Positions 33,475-43,100 of a stretch of DNA of 64,000 bases are shown here, one piece after another; positions within the stretch are counted from its first letter, which is position 1, and every line of letters begins with the position of its first letter. The position numbers were made by a program, and so were the translations under genes. The notes under the pieces are model-generated. The model was not told where the DNA came from and did no database searches. It saw only the letters and a program-made list of their open reading frames with translations. Origin of the DNA: Chryseobacterium gleum. GTDB taxonomy: Bacteria > Bacteroidota > Bacteroidia > Flavobacteriales > Flavobacteriaceae. The DNA lies in the NCBI GenBank assembly GCA_945897915.1, contig CAMDGB010000008.1:18936-82935 (forward strand), given 5' to 3'.

Positions 33475-34464
33475 CTATATTCTGTTAAAAGTTTTCTTTT
33501 TCTGAACAAAGTAACTCCAAACTATAGATTTGGTATAAAAATAATCTGTTTTTTGAGTTTGGTTTCTTTTTTTAAGATTCTTTCCCAATAGATGATAAAA
33601 ATGGAAATGGGCTTTTAAAATGGCAAAAACATGTGAAATTTTTCCTTGAAAAAGTAACTGTATACCGGCAAGTCCGTCTAAAATTAGTCGAATAAGTAGA
33701 ATTGGAACTACTTTATCTTTAGGAAGGTTTTTGGTCAACATCAATAATGAATTTCTAAAATTCAAAAAAGTTTTCTTTGGATTGGCTTCATTCAACGTAG
33801 CGCCACCCACATGAAATACGACTGAATTGGGGCAGTATTTTACTATATACCCTAAGTTGTTTGCCCGCCAACACAAATCAATTTCTTCTTGATGGGCAAA
33901 AAAAGCACCATCAAAACCATTTAGGGTTCTAAACACTTCTTTTCTAATAAAAAAACAGGCCCCAGATGCCCAAAAAATTTCAGTTTCGGTGTCGTATTGT
34001 CCCAAATCTTCTTCTAAAGTATCAAAAATTCTACCTTTACAAAATGCATAACCAAATTTATCTATAAAACCACCAGCAGCACCCGCATATTCAAAATGGG
34101 TTTTCTTTTTAAAATCTAATATTTTAGGTTGTATAATGGCTGTTTTTGGTTGGTTGTCAAAAATAGTCTCGATGGGTTGTAACCAATTTTCAGTTACCTC
34201 AATATCTGAATTTACTAAGGCGTAATAAGGTTCTTCCACCTCTTTTAGGGCTTCGTTGTATCCATTTGCAAAGCCATAATTTCCTGCATTTTCAATAATT
34301 TTTATTGAAGGAAATTCGGTTTTCAACACGGCAATAGAAGTATCTGAAGACGCATTATCCGCAACATAAATTGTAGCATTATCCGAAAACTGAATTACGG
34401 AAGGCAAAAATTGCTGCAATAATTTGGCACCATTCCAATTTAAGATAACTACGGCTGTTTTCAT
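33475..34464 (-). CDS. Family 2 glycosyltransferase, rhamnosyltransferase-like
   Basis: A 329-residue GT2 enzyme. N-terminal VVILNWNGAKLL, VADNASSD (nucleotide site), ALVNSDIEV (metal-binding DxD-type) and the later FFAHQEEIDLCWRANNLG with the acceptor-side ED motif match the WbbL/rhamnosyltransferase-like group. Near the C-terminus is a hydrophobic stretch that may touch the membrane. Probably acts in cell-surface polysaccharide or glycolipid assembly. It is 39 bases after a nuclease-like gene on the same strand. Confidence 0.9.
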   Translation of the reverse strand: MKTAVVILNWNGAKLLQQFLPSVIQFSDNATIYVADNASSDTSIAVLKTEFPSIKIIENAGNYGFANGYNEALKEVEEPYYALVNSDIEVTENWLQPIETIFDNQPKTAIIQPKILDFKKKTHFEYAGAAGGFIDKFGYAFCKGRIFDTLEEDLGQYDTETEIFWASGACFFIRKEVFRTLNGFDGAFFAHQEEIDLCWRANNLGYIVKYCPNSVVFHVGGATLNEANPKKTFLNFRNSLLMLTKNLPKDKVVPILLIRLILDGLAGIQLLFQGKISHVFAILKAHFHFYHLLGKNLKKRNQTQKTDYFYTKSIVWSYFVQKKKTFNRI

Positions 34465-34503
34465 TCAGACTACTTGGATTATTGGATTTTTAGATTTTCT
34501 TTA

Positions 34504-34947
34504 TTATTTATATTTAGGCAATTCCTTTAAAAAGGTATATTTTTCATTTTCAAAATCCATTTGACAAAAATAATGATTTATTCCGTTAGTAACCATTAAA
34601 TATGTTGCTTTCAGTGTAAAATTATAGCGTGCAATTTGATCAAAGGTGTTTTGTGAAATGGCTACATCAGGTTGTTTGCATTCTACAATCAAAAATATAC
34701 TACCATCTGAATTGAAAATTACAATATCATATCGCTTACTCATTTCGTTAATTTTTACTTGTTTTTCAACGTTTATTAGCGATTTTGGATAACGGCATTC
34801 TTGTATTAAATACTGAATGGTGTGTTGTCTAACCCATTCTTCTGGTGTTAGCAACACAAATTTTTTTCTAATTTCATCAAAAATAGCAACTTTATTTTCA
34901 CTATTTTTGAACCGAAACGCGTAAGATGGAAAATGTAACTTTTGCAT
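34504..34947 (-). CDS. HsdR N-terminal-like nuclease domain protein
   Basis: A 147-residue protein consisting of only the type I restriction enzyme R-subunit N-terminal domain: E38 region (TPEEWVRQHTIQYLI), then RYDIVIF and FLIVECKQP, which together give the D...ExK pattern of PD-(D/E)XK nucleases. There are no helicase, specificity or methylase genes nearby. It is divergent from holA, a pairing I recall as conserved in Bacteroidetes, which suggests a housekeeping DNA role rather than restriction. That role is inference. Confidence 0.82.
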   Translation of the reverse strand: MQKLHFPSYAFRFKNSENKVAIFDEIRKKFVLLTPEEWVRQHTIQYLIQECRYPKSLINVEKQVKINEMSKRYDIVIFNSDGSIFLIVECKQPDVAISQNTFDQIARYNFTLKATYLMVTNGINHYFCQMDFENEKYTFLKELPKYK

Positions 34948-35001
34948 GTTGCTAATGTATAATCAAATCAACGAATAAACAAATTATCAAATCAACATAT
35001 T

Positions 35002-36003
35002 TTGACAGAAATAATTAAAATAGTAAACGATATTAAATCTAAAAATTACAAACCCATTTATTTTTTATGCGGGGAAGAAACCTATTATATAGATAGAATT
35101 TCTGATTTAATAGAAAAATCGGTACTTACTGAAGACGAAAAATCTTTTAATCAAGTCGTGTTATACGGAAGAGATACCACTGTTGAAGAAATTGTTTCAA
35201 CCGCAAAACGCTTCCCGATGATGTCAGATTATCAGGTGGTTATAGTCAAAGAAGCACAAAATTTAGCTAAGACATTTGAACAGTTTGAGGCGTATGCCTT
35301 GCATCCGCAACCAACTACTATTTTGGTTTTTGCTTACAGAGACAAACCAGACGGCAGAAAAAAAATATTTAAAACCATAAAAGACAAAGGCGTTTGGTTT
35401 GAAAGTAAAAAATTATATGACAACCAAGTTCCAGATTGGATTGTAAATGTATTAAAAGGCCAGCAATACGGTATAGAGCCAAAAGCAGCAGCTATGTTAG
35501 CCGAATTTTTAGGTGCAGATTTGTCTAAAATTAATAACGAATTGGAAAAGCTAAAAATTGTTTTTCCTGCTGGACATGTTTTTACGCCAAAAAATATTGA
35601 AGAAAATATTGGTTTTAGTAAAGATTATAATGTGTTTGAACTAAAATCAGCATTAGCTACAAGAAATCAGCAAAAAGCATATGCCATAATACATCATTTT
35701 GCTGCCAATCCAAAAGACAATCCAATGGTTGTAATTAGCGGACAAATGTTTGCCTTTTTTGCTCAATTATTACAATACCATGGATTAAAAGATAAATCGA
35801 AATTCAATGCGGCAAAAGTGTTGGGCGTTAATCCGTTTTTTATGGATGAATATGCTACAGCTAGTAGAAATTATCCCATGCGAAAAGTAAGTCAAATTAT
35901 TGAAATTATTCGTGATATGGATGTAAAAAGTAAAGGTGTTGGTTCCGGTTCGATGAAAGAATCCGACATGTTGAAGGAGTTGGTTTATAAAATTTTCAAC
36001 TAG
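35002..36003 (+). CDS. holA: DNA polymerase III delta subunit
   Basis: A 333-residue clamp-loader subunit that opens the sliding clamp. The start is a TTG (35002); the sequence begins with the typical YKPIYFLCGEETYYIDRI and continues with FPMMSDYQVVIVKEAQ and LGADLSKINNELEKL, as in delta subunits. The C-terminal collar domain (MRKVSQIIEIIRDMDVKSKG) is complete. Divergent from the HsdR-like gene with 54 bases between. Confidence 0.93.
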   Translation: MTEIIKIVNDIKSKNYKPIYFLCGEETYYIDRISDLIEKSVLTEDEKSFNQVVLYGRDTTVEEIVSTAKRFPMMSDYQVVIVKEAQNLAKTFEQFEAYALHPQPTTILVFAYRDKPDGRKKIFKTIKDKGVWFESKKLYDNQVPDWIVNVLKGQQYGIEPKAAAMLAEFLGADLSKINNELEKLKIVFPAGHVFTPKNIEENIGFSKDYNVFELKSALATRNQQKAYAIIHHFAANPKDNPMVVISGQMFAFFAQLLQYHGLKDKSKFNAAKVLGVNPFFMDEYATASRNYPMRKVSQIIEIIRDMDVKSKGVGSGSMKESDMLKELVYKIFN

Positions 36004-36082
36004 TTAATTTAAGAAGTATTGTTACTTAAAAATTATAAAAAAACACGATATTTGCAATCCAAAACGTTAAAAATCTAAAAAA

Positions 36083-36259
36083 ATGAATAAAAATAAAGTT
36101 TTAGCTTGGGCTACGGGTATTATGATTATTATGGGTTTATTAATAATGGGTTTAGCCATATATAAATATGACGATGTAGCAGGTTGGGGATTTGCCGCCG
36201 TTGGGGTTGGATTTTTCGCTAACGCATGGGTGTTCAATGCTTTAAAAGGAAGAATGTAA
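36083..36259 (+). CDS. CAL67264-type small membrane protein
   Basis: A 58-residue protein with two hydrophobic segments: about 6-26 (LAWATGIMIIMGLLIMGLAI) and 33-50 (GWGFAAVGVGFFANAWVF), ending NALKGRM. I recognise it as the small membrane protein family named CAL67264, which in flavobacteria usually lies immediately upstream of the ABC-F gene ettA. Here that neighbour is displaced by 2 kb. An ATG with a GATATTTG near-promoter box lies about 30 bases upstream. Function unknown. Confidence 0.85.
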   Translation: MNKNKVLAWATGIMIIMGLLIMGLAIYKYDDVAGWGFAAVGVGFFANAWVFNALKGRM

Positions 36260-36290
36260 TATTTTTCAATAACAATTTACAATTCACTAT

Positions 36291-36316
36291 AATATGTCAG
36301 ACGATAAGAAAGTAAT
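36291..36316. repeat. Left 26-bp direct repeat bounding the ettA insertion
   Basis: Identical to 38369-38394. It includes the ettA start codon and about seven codons (ATGTCAGACGATAAGAAAGT and six further bases). Confidence 0.95.
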
Positions 36317-36329
36317 ATTTCATTTTTAA
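36294..36329 (+). pseudogene. Remnant 5' end of ettA
   Basis: Reads MSDDKKVI exactly as the real EttA, then FHF and a stop. The upstream DNA here is presumably the original leader of ettA after the CAL67264-type gene, so this is the stub left when the insertion separated the start from the body of the gene. Confidence 0.85.
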
Positions 36330-36466
36330 ATCTTTGATTTTGTCTATTTTATATTTTTTTTAAAAATAAAGTGGGATTATTTTAATTAAAAGTGGGAACA
36401 TTTATTTGTTTAGTTTAAGTTGATATGAATGGTAAAATAATTTAAGAATTTTAAGTAATTAGCAAA

Positions 36467-36970
36467 ATGAACATATTCAATATATTTAAAACCGAGGAAG
36501 AACAATACTACCTTTATTTTAAAAAATTGTTGTCAAAAAGAGTAAAAAACAAGATTACAATTAGTAATCTCAAGGTCAGAGTAATGTCTATTCAAAATAC
36601 AATAGAAATTCTTGTCGATGAAATGAAAATTTTAGAGTCAGAACTGGAAATACTAATTGAGAAAAATGACATTAAAGGTTTTAAAAACAAATCGGAAATA
36701 GCAAGAGTTTTAAAGTTAAAACTAACTATTTTGTTTAAATTAGAAGATGAATTTAAGCAAGATTTTATTAAAGGTGTATCACTAAAAATTAAGGAGTTAA
36801 TTGATAGTGGAATTACGAGTAACACTTTTAATTATGAAAAAATAAAAGATTTAATTTACAAGGATATTCCCTCGGATTATAATAAATGTGTAATATTCTC
36901 TGATAGAATATCAGGAGTATATTGGACGGGTGGAAAACATATAGCACAAGAAAAAATTAAAGGGTTTTAA
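36467..36970 (+). CDS. Coiled-coil protein of unknown function in the ettA insertion
   Basis: A 167-residue soluble, lysine-rich, almost wholly helical protein. Residues about 25-110 have heptad-like spacing of Ile/Leu (IQNTIEILVDEMKILESELE, then LKLKLTILFKLEDEF) and predict a coiled coil; the C-terminus has CVIFSDRISGVYWTGGKHI. No family recognised. Its last 60 bases overlap, tail to tail, the end of the minus-strand membrane gene. Confidence 0.7.
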   Translation: MNIFNIFKTEEEQYYLYFKKLLSKRVKNKITISNLKVRVMSIQNTIEILVDEMKILESELEILIEKNDIKGFKNKSEIARVLKLKLTILFKLEDEFKQDFIKGVSLKIKELIDSGITSNTFNYEKIKDLIYKDIPSDYNKCVIFSDRISGVYWTGGKHIAQEKIKGF

Positions 36971-37546
36971 CATTTTATACTTTGTTATTATTCTGATTGT
37001 CATAATATTGTTTCTTGTTATCCATTTATTATTATGTTTATTAGCCATATTAATAACACAGGTACGATAAAAAAAAATAATATAATATAAATCTCTTTTT
37101 TCATGAAATTTTTTAATAATTGTAGTGCTAGAAAAATCCTCTGTTTCTAAAGCTTTTAACCTATATAAATTATAACCTAAACTCATCCAAGCTCTTACCA
37201 TTTTTCGAGAAAAACCTATATTTTCCAAAGCTTTTAATTCCTCCAGAGAAACACCGGCACTCCAAAGTTTTTTTATTTCTTTTTTTGAATAATTGGAGTT
37301 CCAGTTTTTCCTATTTACAAAAGTATCTATTATCCTTAATGAAACTGGTACAAAATTCCAAAGAAAAATAAATAGAAAAAAAATAAAATGAACAGGAAAA
37401 AATAAAAGACCAATAGGATTTTTTTCTATATCTTTCCAATACCATTTTATTGGATTTTTAGGGAATTTTTGAAAAAAAATGTAATTAGGATTTTTTAATA
37501 AATCCGCATCTATTAAGATTCCTTTTAAATAATTTTTCAAGTTCAT
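36911..37546 (-). CDS. Membrane protein of unknown function in the ettA insertion
   Basis: A 211-residue protein with a strong hydrophobic segment at about 46-68 (GLLFFPVHFIFFLFIFLWNF), then a helical domain containing two similar blocks, GVSLEELKALENIGFS and a second ending LYRLKALETEDFS. The last 55 residues (after FHEKRDLYY) are poorly structured and partly antisense to the neighbouring gene, so the true end is less sure. No family recognised. A gap of 67 bases separates it from the next minus-strand gene. Confidence 0.6.
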   Translation of the reverse strand: MNLKNYLKGILIDADLLKNPNYIFFQKFPKNPIKWYWKDIEKNPIGLLFFPVHFIFFLFIFLWNFVPVSLRIIDTFVNRKNWNSNYSKKEIKKLWSAGVSLEELKALENIGFSRKMVRAWMSLGYNLYRLKALETEDFSSTTIIKKFHEKRDLYYIIFFYRTCVINMANKHNNKWITRNNIMTIRIITKYKMLKPFNFFLCYMFSTRPIYS

Positions 37547-37613
37547 CGGATGATATTTTATTTATTCTTGGATCTACTTCTATAATTTAGCTGTTTCTTG
37601 CATAATTATTTTA

Positions 37614-37952
37614 TTAAACAAAAAAACTAATAATCATACCTAAAAGTCCTCCAATAATAAATCCAGATCCACAAAGAGATACAGTGCTATTAATATTACC
37701 CCTTTTATTATCATGAGTTGAAGACCATTTAAATATTAATATTGAAAAAAGCATCCCAGATATGTATGGTATCCAATATGAAGTTAGATGCTTATAATAT
37801 TCACCAATACCAAATGAGCATCCTATTAAAAAGTAAAGGAAAGGAATTCCATTACCAAACCTAATTGATATTAATGTAAATAAAAAACGGATCCAACCAC
37901 TAACTAAAATTAAGCTAGGTGCTAACAAACCTACTAATATACTTTTTATCAT
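37614..37952 (-). CDS. Small polytopic membrane protein in the ettA insertion
   Basis: A 112-residue protein with about four hydrophobic segments (2-24, 34-50, 58-75, 92-112) and short polar loops, the third loop being HDNKRGNINSTVS. No motif or family recognised. It precedes the 211-aa membrane gene on the same strand, and both may be expressed together. Confidence 0.6.
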   Translation of the reverse strand: MIKSILVGLLAPSLILVSGWIRFLFTLISIRFGNGIPFLYFLIGCSFGIGEYYKHLTSYWIPYISGMLFSILIFKWSSTHDNKRGNINSTVSLCGSGFIIGGLLGMIISFFV

Positions 37953-38008
37953 AAAATAATAAATTACTTTTTATTTTGAGTAATGTTTAAATAAAACAAA
38001 TTAAATAA

Positions 38009-38016
38009 TATTTTTG
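38009..38016 (+). promoter_or_regulatory. -7 box (TATTTTTG) before a possible small gene
   Basis: Exact TAnnTTTG match, nine bases before the GTG of the 48-aa frame at 38025. Confidence 0.4.
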
Positions 38017-38024
38017 TAAAGATT

Positions 38025-38171
38025 GTGAAAATTTCATATTTACACAAATTTATTTCCATTGGATTGAAAGGATTGAAATCAGAATTAAAATTATCATTAA
38101 AATCATTAGCAGATACTCTTATAAACATACTCGTTTTAATTTTTTTATATTTTCAAAAGATTGAATACTAA
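38025..38171 (+). CDS. Possible 48-aa membrane peptide in the ettA insertion
   Basis: A GTG-start frame encoding a basic amphipathic N-terminal part (SIGLKGLKSELKLSLKSL) and a C-terminal membrane segment (LINILVLIFLYF). A -7 box ends eight bases before the GTG, so the mRNA would be nearly leaderless. This size and layout are seen in small membrane toxins and leader peptides, but there is no homology evidence. It lies just upstream of the ettA start. Confidence 0.35.
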   Translation: MKISYLHKFISIGLKGLKSELKLSLKSLADTLINILVLIFLYFQKIEY

Positions 38172-38371
38172 GAATTCCAAAATCATCGTTTGCTTTCTTT
38201 TTATTTAAAACTATCTTTGTAGTTATTATTAAAGTTTTATAAATTATGATTACAAAACAATTGTATATATTAATATCAAAAGTGCAAACATTTTATGTAA
38301 AAATACAATAGTTTATAAATTTTTAATTTTATAAATAACTAAAAATTAATCACTTAATAATAATAATAAAT
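38172..38371 (+). promoter_or_regulatory. New leader and -7 box of ettA inside the insertion
   Basis: TATCTTTG at 38212-38219 is an exact -7 box. It would give ettA a leader of about 150 bases ending in a short (TAA)5 tract just before the ATG. No other gene is visible here. Confidence 0.5.
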
Positions 38372-38394
38372 ATGTCAGACGATAAGAAAGTAAT
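38369..38394. repeat. Right 26-bp direct repeat bounding the ettA insertion
   Basis: Identical to 36291-36316; spans the functional ettA start codon. Confidence 0.95.
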
Positions 38395-40063
38395 TTTCTC
38401 AATGCAAAAATTGAGTAAAAGTTATCCAGGTGCAGATAAACAAGTATTAAAAAACATTTATTTAAGTTTCTTTTATGGAGCTAAAATTGGTATTCTTGGA
38501 CTTAATGGTTCTGGGAAATCATCTTTGTTAAAAATTATTGCTGGAATTGATAAAAATTATCAAGGAGATGTGGTCTTTCAACCAGGTTATACGGTAGGAT
38601 ATTTGGAGCAAGAGCCACTTTTAGACGAAACAAAAACGGTTATAGATATCGTACGTGAAGGCGCTGCTGAAACGTTTGAATTATTAGCAGAATTTAATAA
38701 AATTAATGACGATTTTGGTTTGCCTGAAGTCTATGAGAATCCAGAAAAAATGGAGAAACTCATGGATCGTCAAGCAGAATTACAAGATAGAATTGATGCT
38801 TGTGGGGCATGGGAAATTGATACCAAATTAGAAATTGCAATGGATGCGCTTCGTACTCCAGACCCGGAAACACCAATAAATATATTGTCTGGTGGAGAAA
38901 AACGTCGTGTGGCTTTGTGTCGTTTACTATTACAACAACCAGATGTATTATTATTAGATGAGCCAACCAACCACTTAGATGCCGAATCTGTACTTTGGTT
39001 AGAACAACATTTAGCACAATATTCAGGAACGGTTATTGCCGTTACGCACGATAGGTATTTCTTAGATAACGTTGCCGGTTGGATTTTAGAATTAGATAGA
39101 GGAGAAGGTATTCCGTGGAAAGGAAATTACTCTTCTTGGTTAGAACAAAAATCTAACAGAATGGCACTCGAAGAAAAAGTCGTTTCTAAAAGAAGAAAAA
39201 ATTTAGAACGCGAATTAGATTGGGTGCGTCAAGGTGCAAAAGGCCGTCAAACTAAGCAGAAAGCACGTTTACAGAATTACGATAAATTATTAAACGAAGA
39301 TCAAAAAGCATTAGATGAGAAATTAGAAATTTATATTCCTAATGGGCCTCGTTTAGGAACCAATGTAATTGAAGCTAAAAATGTGGCGAAAGCATTTGGT
39401 GATAAATTATTATACGACGATTTAAATTTTGTATTGCCACAAGCGGGTATTGTTGGAATTATTGGTCCGAATGGAGCTGGTAAATCTACCATTTTCAAAA
39501 TGATTATGGGCGAACAAAAAGCAGATGCAGGAACTTTTGATATCGGTGAAACGGTTAAAATCGCTTATGTAGATCAATCGCACTCAAATATTGATGTCAA
39601 CAAAACGCTTTGGGAAAACTTTTGTGACGGACAAGAATTAATTATGATGGGCGGCCGTCAAGTAAACTCTCGTGCTTATTTATCTCGTTTTAATTTTGGT
39701 GGAAGTGATCAAAACAAAAAAGTGTCTACATTATCCGGAGGAGAAAGAAACCGTCTGCATTTAGCTATGACATTAAAAGAAGAAGGAAACGTATTGCTTT
39801 TAGATGAGCCAACAAATGATTTAGATGTAAACACACTTCGTGCCTTAGAAGAAGGTTTAGAAAATTTTGCAGGTTGTGCGGTAATTATTTCGCACGACAG
39901 ATGGTTTTTAGATAGAGTTTGTACGCATATTTTAGCTTTCGAAGGCGAGTCACAAGTATATAGTTTTGAAGGAAGTTTTACAGAATACGAAGAAAACAAA
40001 CGCAAACGATTAGGCAAAGATGTGACGCCAACCCGAATTAAATACAAGAAATTAATCAGATAA
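38372..40063 (+). CDS. ettA: Energy-dependent translational throttle protein EttA (ABC-F)
   Basis: A 563-residue cytosolic ABC-F ATPase that binds the ribosomal E site and gates translation with the ATP/ADP ratio. Two ABC domains: first Walker A GLNGSGKSS (about 50-58) with LSGGEKRR and LLLDEPTNHLD; second GPNGAGKST with LSGGERNR and LLLDEPTNDLD. The linker (EWDVRQGAKGRQTKQKAR-type, here DWVRQGAKGRQTKQKARL) matches EttA. Full length and intact. Its start lies in the right copy of a 26-bp direct repeat, so its upstream region has been replaced by an insertion. Confidence 0.95.
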   Translation: MSDDKKVIFSMQKLSKSYPGADKQVLKNIYLSFFYGAKIGILGLNGSGKSSLLKIIAGIDKNYQGDVVFQPGYTVGYLEQEPLLDETKTVIDIVREGAAETFELLAEFNKINDDFGLPEVYENPEKMEKLMDRQAELQDRIDACGAWEIDTKLEIAMDALRTPDPETPINILSGGEKRRVALCRLLLQQPDVLLLDEPTNHLDAESVLWLEQHLAQYSGTVIAVTHDRYFLDNVAGWILELDRGEGIPWKGNYSSWLEQKSNRMALEEKVVSKRRKNLERELDWVRQGAKGRQTKQKARLQNYDKLLNEDQKALDEKLEIYIPNGPRLGTNVIEAKNVAKAFGDKLLYDDLNFVLPQAGIVGIIGPNGAGKSTIFKMIMGEQKADAGTFDIGETVKIAYVDQSHSNIDVNKTLWENFCDGQELIMMGGRQVNSRAYLSRFNFGGSDQNKKVSTLSGGERNRLHLAMTLKEEGNVLLLDEPTNDLDVNTLRALEEGLENFAGCAVIISHDRWFLDRVCTHILAFEGESQVYSFEGSFTEYEENKRKRLGKDVTPTRIKYKKLIR

Positions 40064-40076
40064 TTTTGATATAAAG

Positions 40077-40112
40077 AAAAAGGGCTGTTTCATTTGAAAC
40101 AGCCCTTTTTTG
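40077..40112. terminator. Bidirectional terminator
   Basis: AAAAAGGGCTGTTTC pairs with GAAACAGCCCTTTTTT around ATTT, between the convergent ettA and purL. Confidence 0.93.
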
Positions 40113-40118
40113 TATGTA

Positions 40119-43100
40119 TTACTTTTTGTTGTCAATCCATTTTCTTGCATTCACAAACGCTTCTAACCAAGGCGAAACGGCATCTTTTTGACGGCTGTCT
40201 GGGTAATTTGCCCAATTCCAAGGGAAAGTAGATCGTTCAATATGTGGCATCATAACCAAATGTCTTCCAGTAGTGTCGCAAATCATAGCTGTGTTATAAT
40301 CCGAACCGTTTGGATTGGCTGGATAGCCTTCGTAGCCATATTTTGCAACAATATTATACGCATTTTCAGGCATTGGTAAATTGAATTTTCCTTCACCGTG
40401 TGAAATCCAAACGCCTAAAGTAGCACCTTCTAAAGTAGAAAGCATCACCGAGTTGTTTTTCTGAATTTTAACCGAAGTAAAGCCACTTTCGTGTTTGTTA
40501 GAATCGTTGTGTTTCATTTTTCCGTGCACCTCGTGGTCAGGATTAATTAGCTCTAATTCCATCATTAATTGACAACCGTTACAAATTCCTACAGAAAGCG
40601 TATCTTCTCTTTTGAAGAAGTTTTTTAAAGCTGAATTGGCTTTTTCGTTGTATAAAAAAGCACCTGCCCAACCTTTTGCCGAACCTAATACATCTGAATT
40701 AGAGAAACCACCCACAGCACCAATAAATTGAATGTCTTCTAAGTTTTCTCTTCCAGAAATTAAATCGGTCATGTGCACGTCTTTAACATCAAAACCAGCT
40801 AAATACATTGCATTTGCCATTTCTCGTTCGGAGTTACTTCCTTTTTCACGAATAATTGCTGCTTTTGGTCTTGCACCAGCAGGAATTATAGGTAATTTAC
40901 CATCAAATTGCGCTGGAAACGAAAATTGTAATGCTTGTTTATCAAAATTCTCAAAGCGTTCTTTGGCTTTACCGTTTTTGGTTTGTTTTTGATCTAATAA
41001 ATAAGACGTTTCAAACCAAGTTTTTCTAGTTTCTGTTATCGAGAAATTAAACGAATCATTAAAATTAGTAATAGAAACTACATCACCTTCGGTCACGGTT
41101 CCAATTTTATGTATCGTGATACCGTTAGCTTTAAATGTAGCTTCAACTTCTGCATCAGCTTGAAAAACCACTCCAATATTTTCATTGAACAAGGTTTTAA
41201 CGGCATCGTTTTCACCTAAAACGCTTAAATCGTAAGTAGCGCCTAAACCCATTTCAGCGAATGACATTTCTAATAATGTGGTAATTAAACCACCGCTACC
41301 AACATCGTGTCCGGCTTTAATTTTTCTTTCTTTTATTAACTCTTGTAAAGTATTGAATGCTTTTTTGAAAAATGCAGCGTCTTTAATAGTTGACGTTTCA
41401 TTTCCAACTTTATTTTGTGTTTGATAAAATGAAGAACCTCCTAATTTAAAAGTATCTTGTGATAAATTGATGTAGTAAATGTTTCCGCCATTTCGTTGTA
41501 AAACTGGCTCCACTACATTTGAAATATTCGAACAATTTCCAGCTGCCGAAATAATAACCGTTCCTGGTGCAATTACTTCGTCATTTGGGTATTTTTGTTT
41601 CATTGATAAGGAATCTTTTCCTGTTGGAATGTTGATTCCCAATTCGATAGCAAAATCTGAACATCCTTTTACAGCTTCGTATAAACGGGCATCTTCGCCT
41701 TCGTTTTTACACGCCCACATCCAGTTTGCCGATAAAGAAACTGAAGCTAAACCTTCTTTTAAAGGTGCCCAAACTAAATTTGAAAGTGATTCTGCAATAG
41801 CATTTCTACTTCCCGCTACAGGATCAATTAAAGCTGAAATAGGAGCGTGCCCAATAGAAGTGGCAATTCCTTCTTTTCCTTTATAATCTAAAGCCATTAC
41901 ACCTACATTATTCAAGGGTAATTGTAACGGACCTGCACATTGTTGTTTGGCTACTTTTCCACCTACACAACGGTCTACTTTATTGGTTAACCAATCTTTA
42001 CAAGCCACGGCTTCTAATCGTAAAACGTGATTTAAATAGGTTGGAATTTCACTTACTTTATATTCCGAATTACTATACTTTCTAGTAATCGTTTTGTCGT
42101 TCATGATGGTTTTTGGCGAACTTCCAAAAAAGTCTTCCAAGGCATAATCCATTGGTTTTAATCCAGTAGATTTAGATGCAAAAGTAAAGCGATGGTCGTT
42201 GGTTACATCACCCACTTCATACATTGGCGAACGTTCTCTGTCGGCAATGCGTTGTAACGTTTTGATGTCTTTTTGACCAATAACTAAACCCATACGTTCT
42301 TGCGATTCGTTTCCGATAATTTCTTTTGCAGAAAGGGTAGGGTCGCCGATTGGTAATTTGTCTAAATCAATTAAACCGCCTGTTTCTTCAACCAATTCAG
42401 ACAAACAATTTAAATGTCCACCGGCACCGTGGTCATGAATAGAAACAATTGGATTGTTGTCGCTTTCTACCATACCACGAATGGCATTGGCGGCACGTTT
42501 TTGCATTTCTGGATTGGAACGTTGGATGGCATTTAGTTCAATTCCTGAACCAAAAGCACCTGTATCCGCTGAAGAAACTGCGGCACCACCCATTCCAATT
42601 CTGTAATTTTCACCACCCAGAATGACAATTTTATCTCCTGCAGTTGGTTTCTTTTTAATGGCTTGGTCTAATTTTCCATAGCCAATGCCACCCGCTTGCA
42701 TGATTACTTTATCGTAACCTAATTTGCGCGCTGCTTCCTCGTGTTCAAATGTTAAAATAGAACCCGTAATTAACGGTTGTCCAAATTTATTTCCAAAATC
42801 AGATGCTCCGTTTGAAGCTTTAATTAAAATATCCATTGGTGTTTGGTACAACCAAGGGCGTGCTGCCATATCGTTTTCCCAAGGTCGTTCTTCATTCAAT
42901 CGAGAATAGGATGTCATGTAAACGGCTGTTCCTGCTAAAGGCAACGAACCTTGTCCGCCTGCTAAACGGTCACGAATTTCGCCTCCCGAACCTGTTGCTG
43001 CACCATTAAATGGTTCTACAGTAGTAGGAAAATTATGTGTTTCTGCTTTTAACGAAAGTACCGAATCAAAATCCTTTTCTTCGTAAAAGTCAGGTTTGTC

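Larger units (their letters stand above)
36317..38394. mobile_element. 2,078-bp insertion between CAL67264-type gene and ettA
   Basis: The 26-bp sequence at the true ettA start occurs again 2,078 bases upstream, and everything between the copies is visibly more AT-rich and carries only unfamiliar genes: a coiled-coil protein on the plus strand, two membrane proteins on the minus strand and a possible 48-aa membrane peptide. No integrase, transposase or terminal inverted repeats are seen. The right repeat rebuilds the ettA coding start and the insertion supplies a new upstream region. Site-specific integration at a gene 5' end is the simplest reading. Confidence 0.75.

Noticed and set aside
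34504..34947. Restriction-modification locus
   Set aside because: No methylase, specificity or motor gene is present.
38247..38312. 21-codon frame MITKQLYIL... before ettA
   Set aside because: Too short, AT-rich and without other support.
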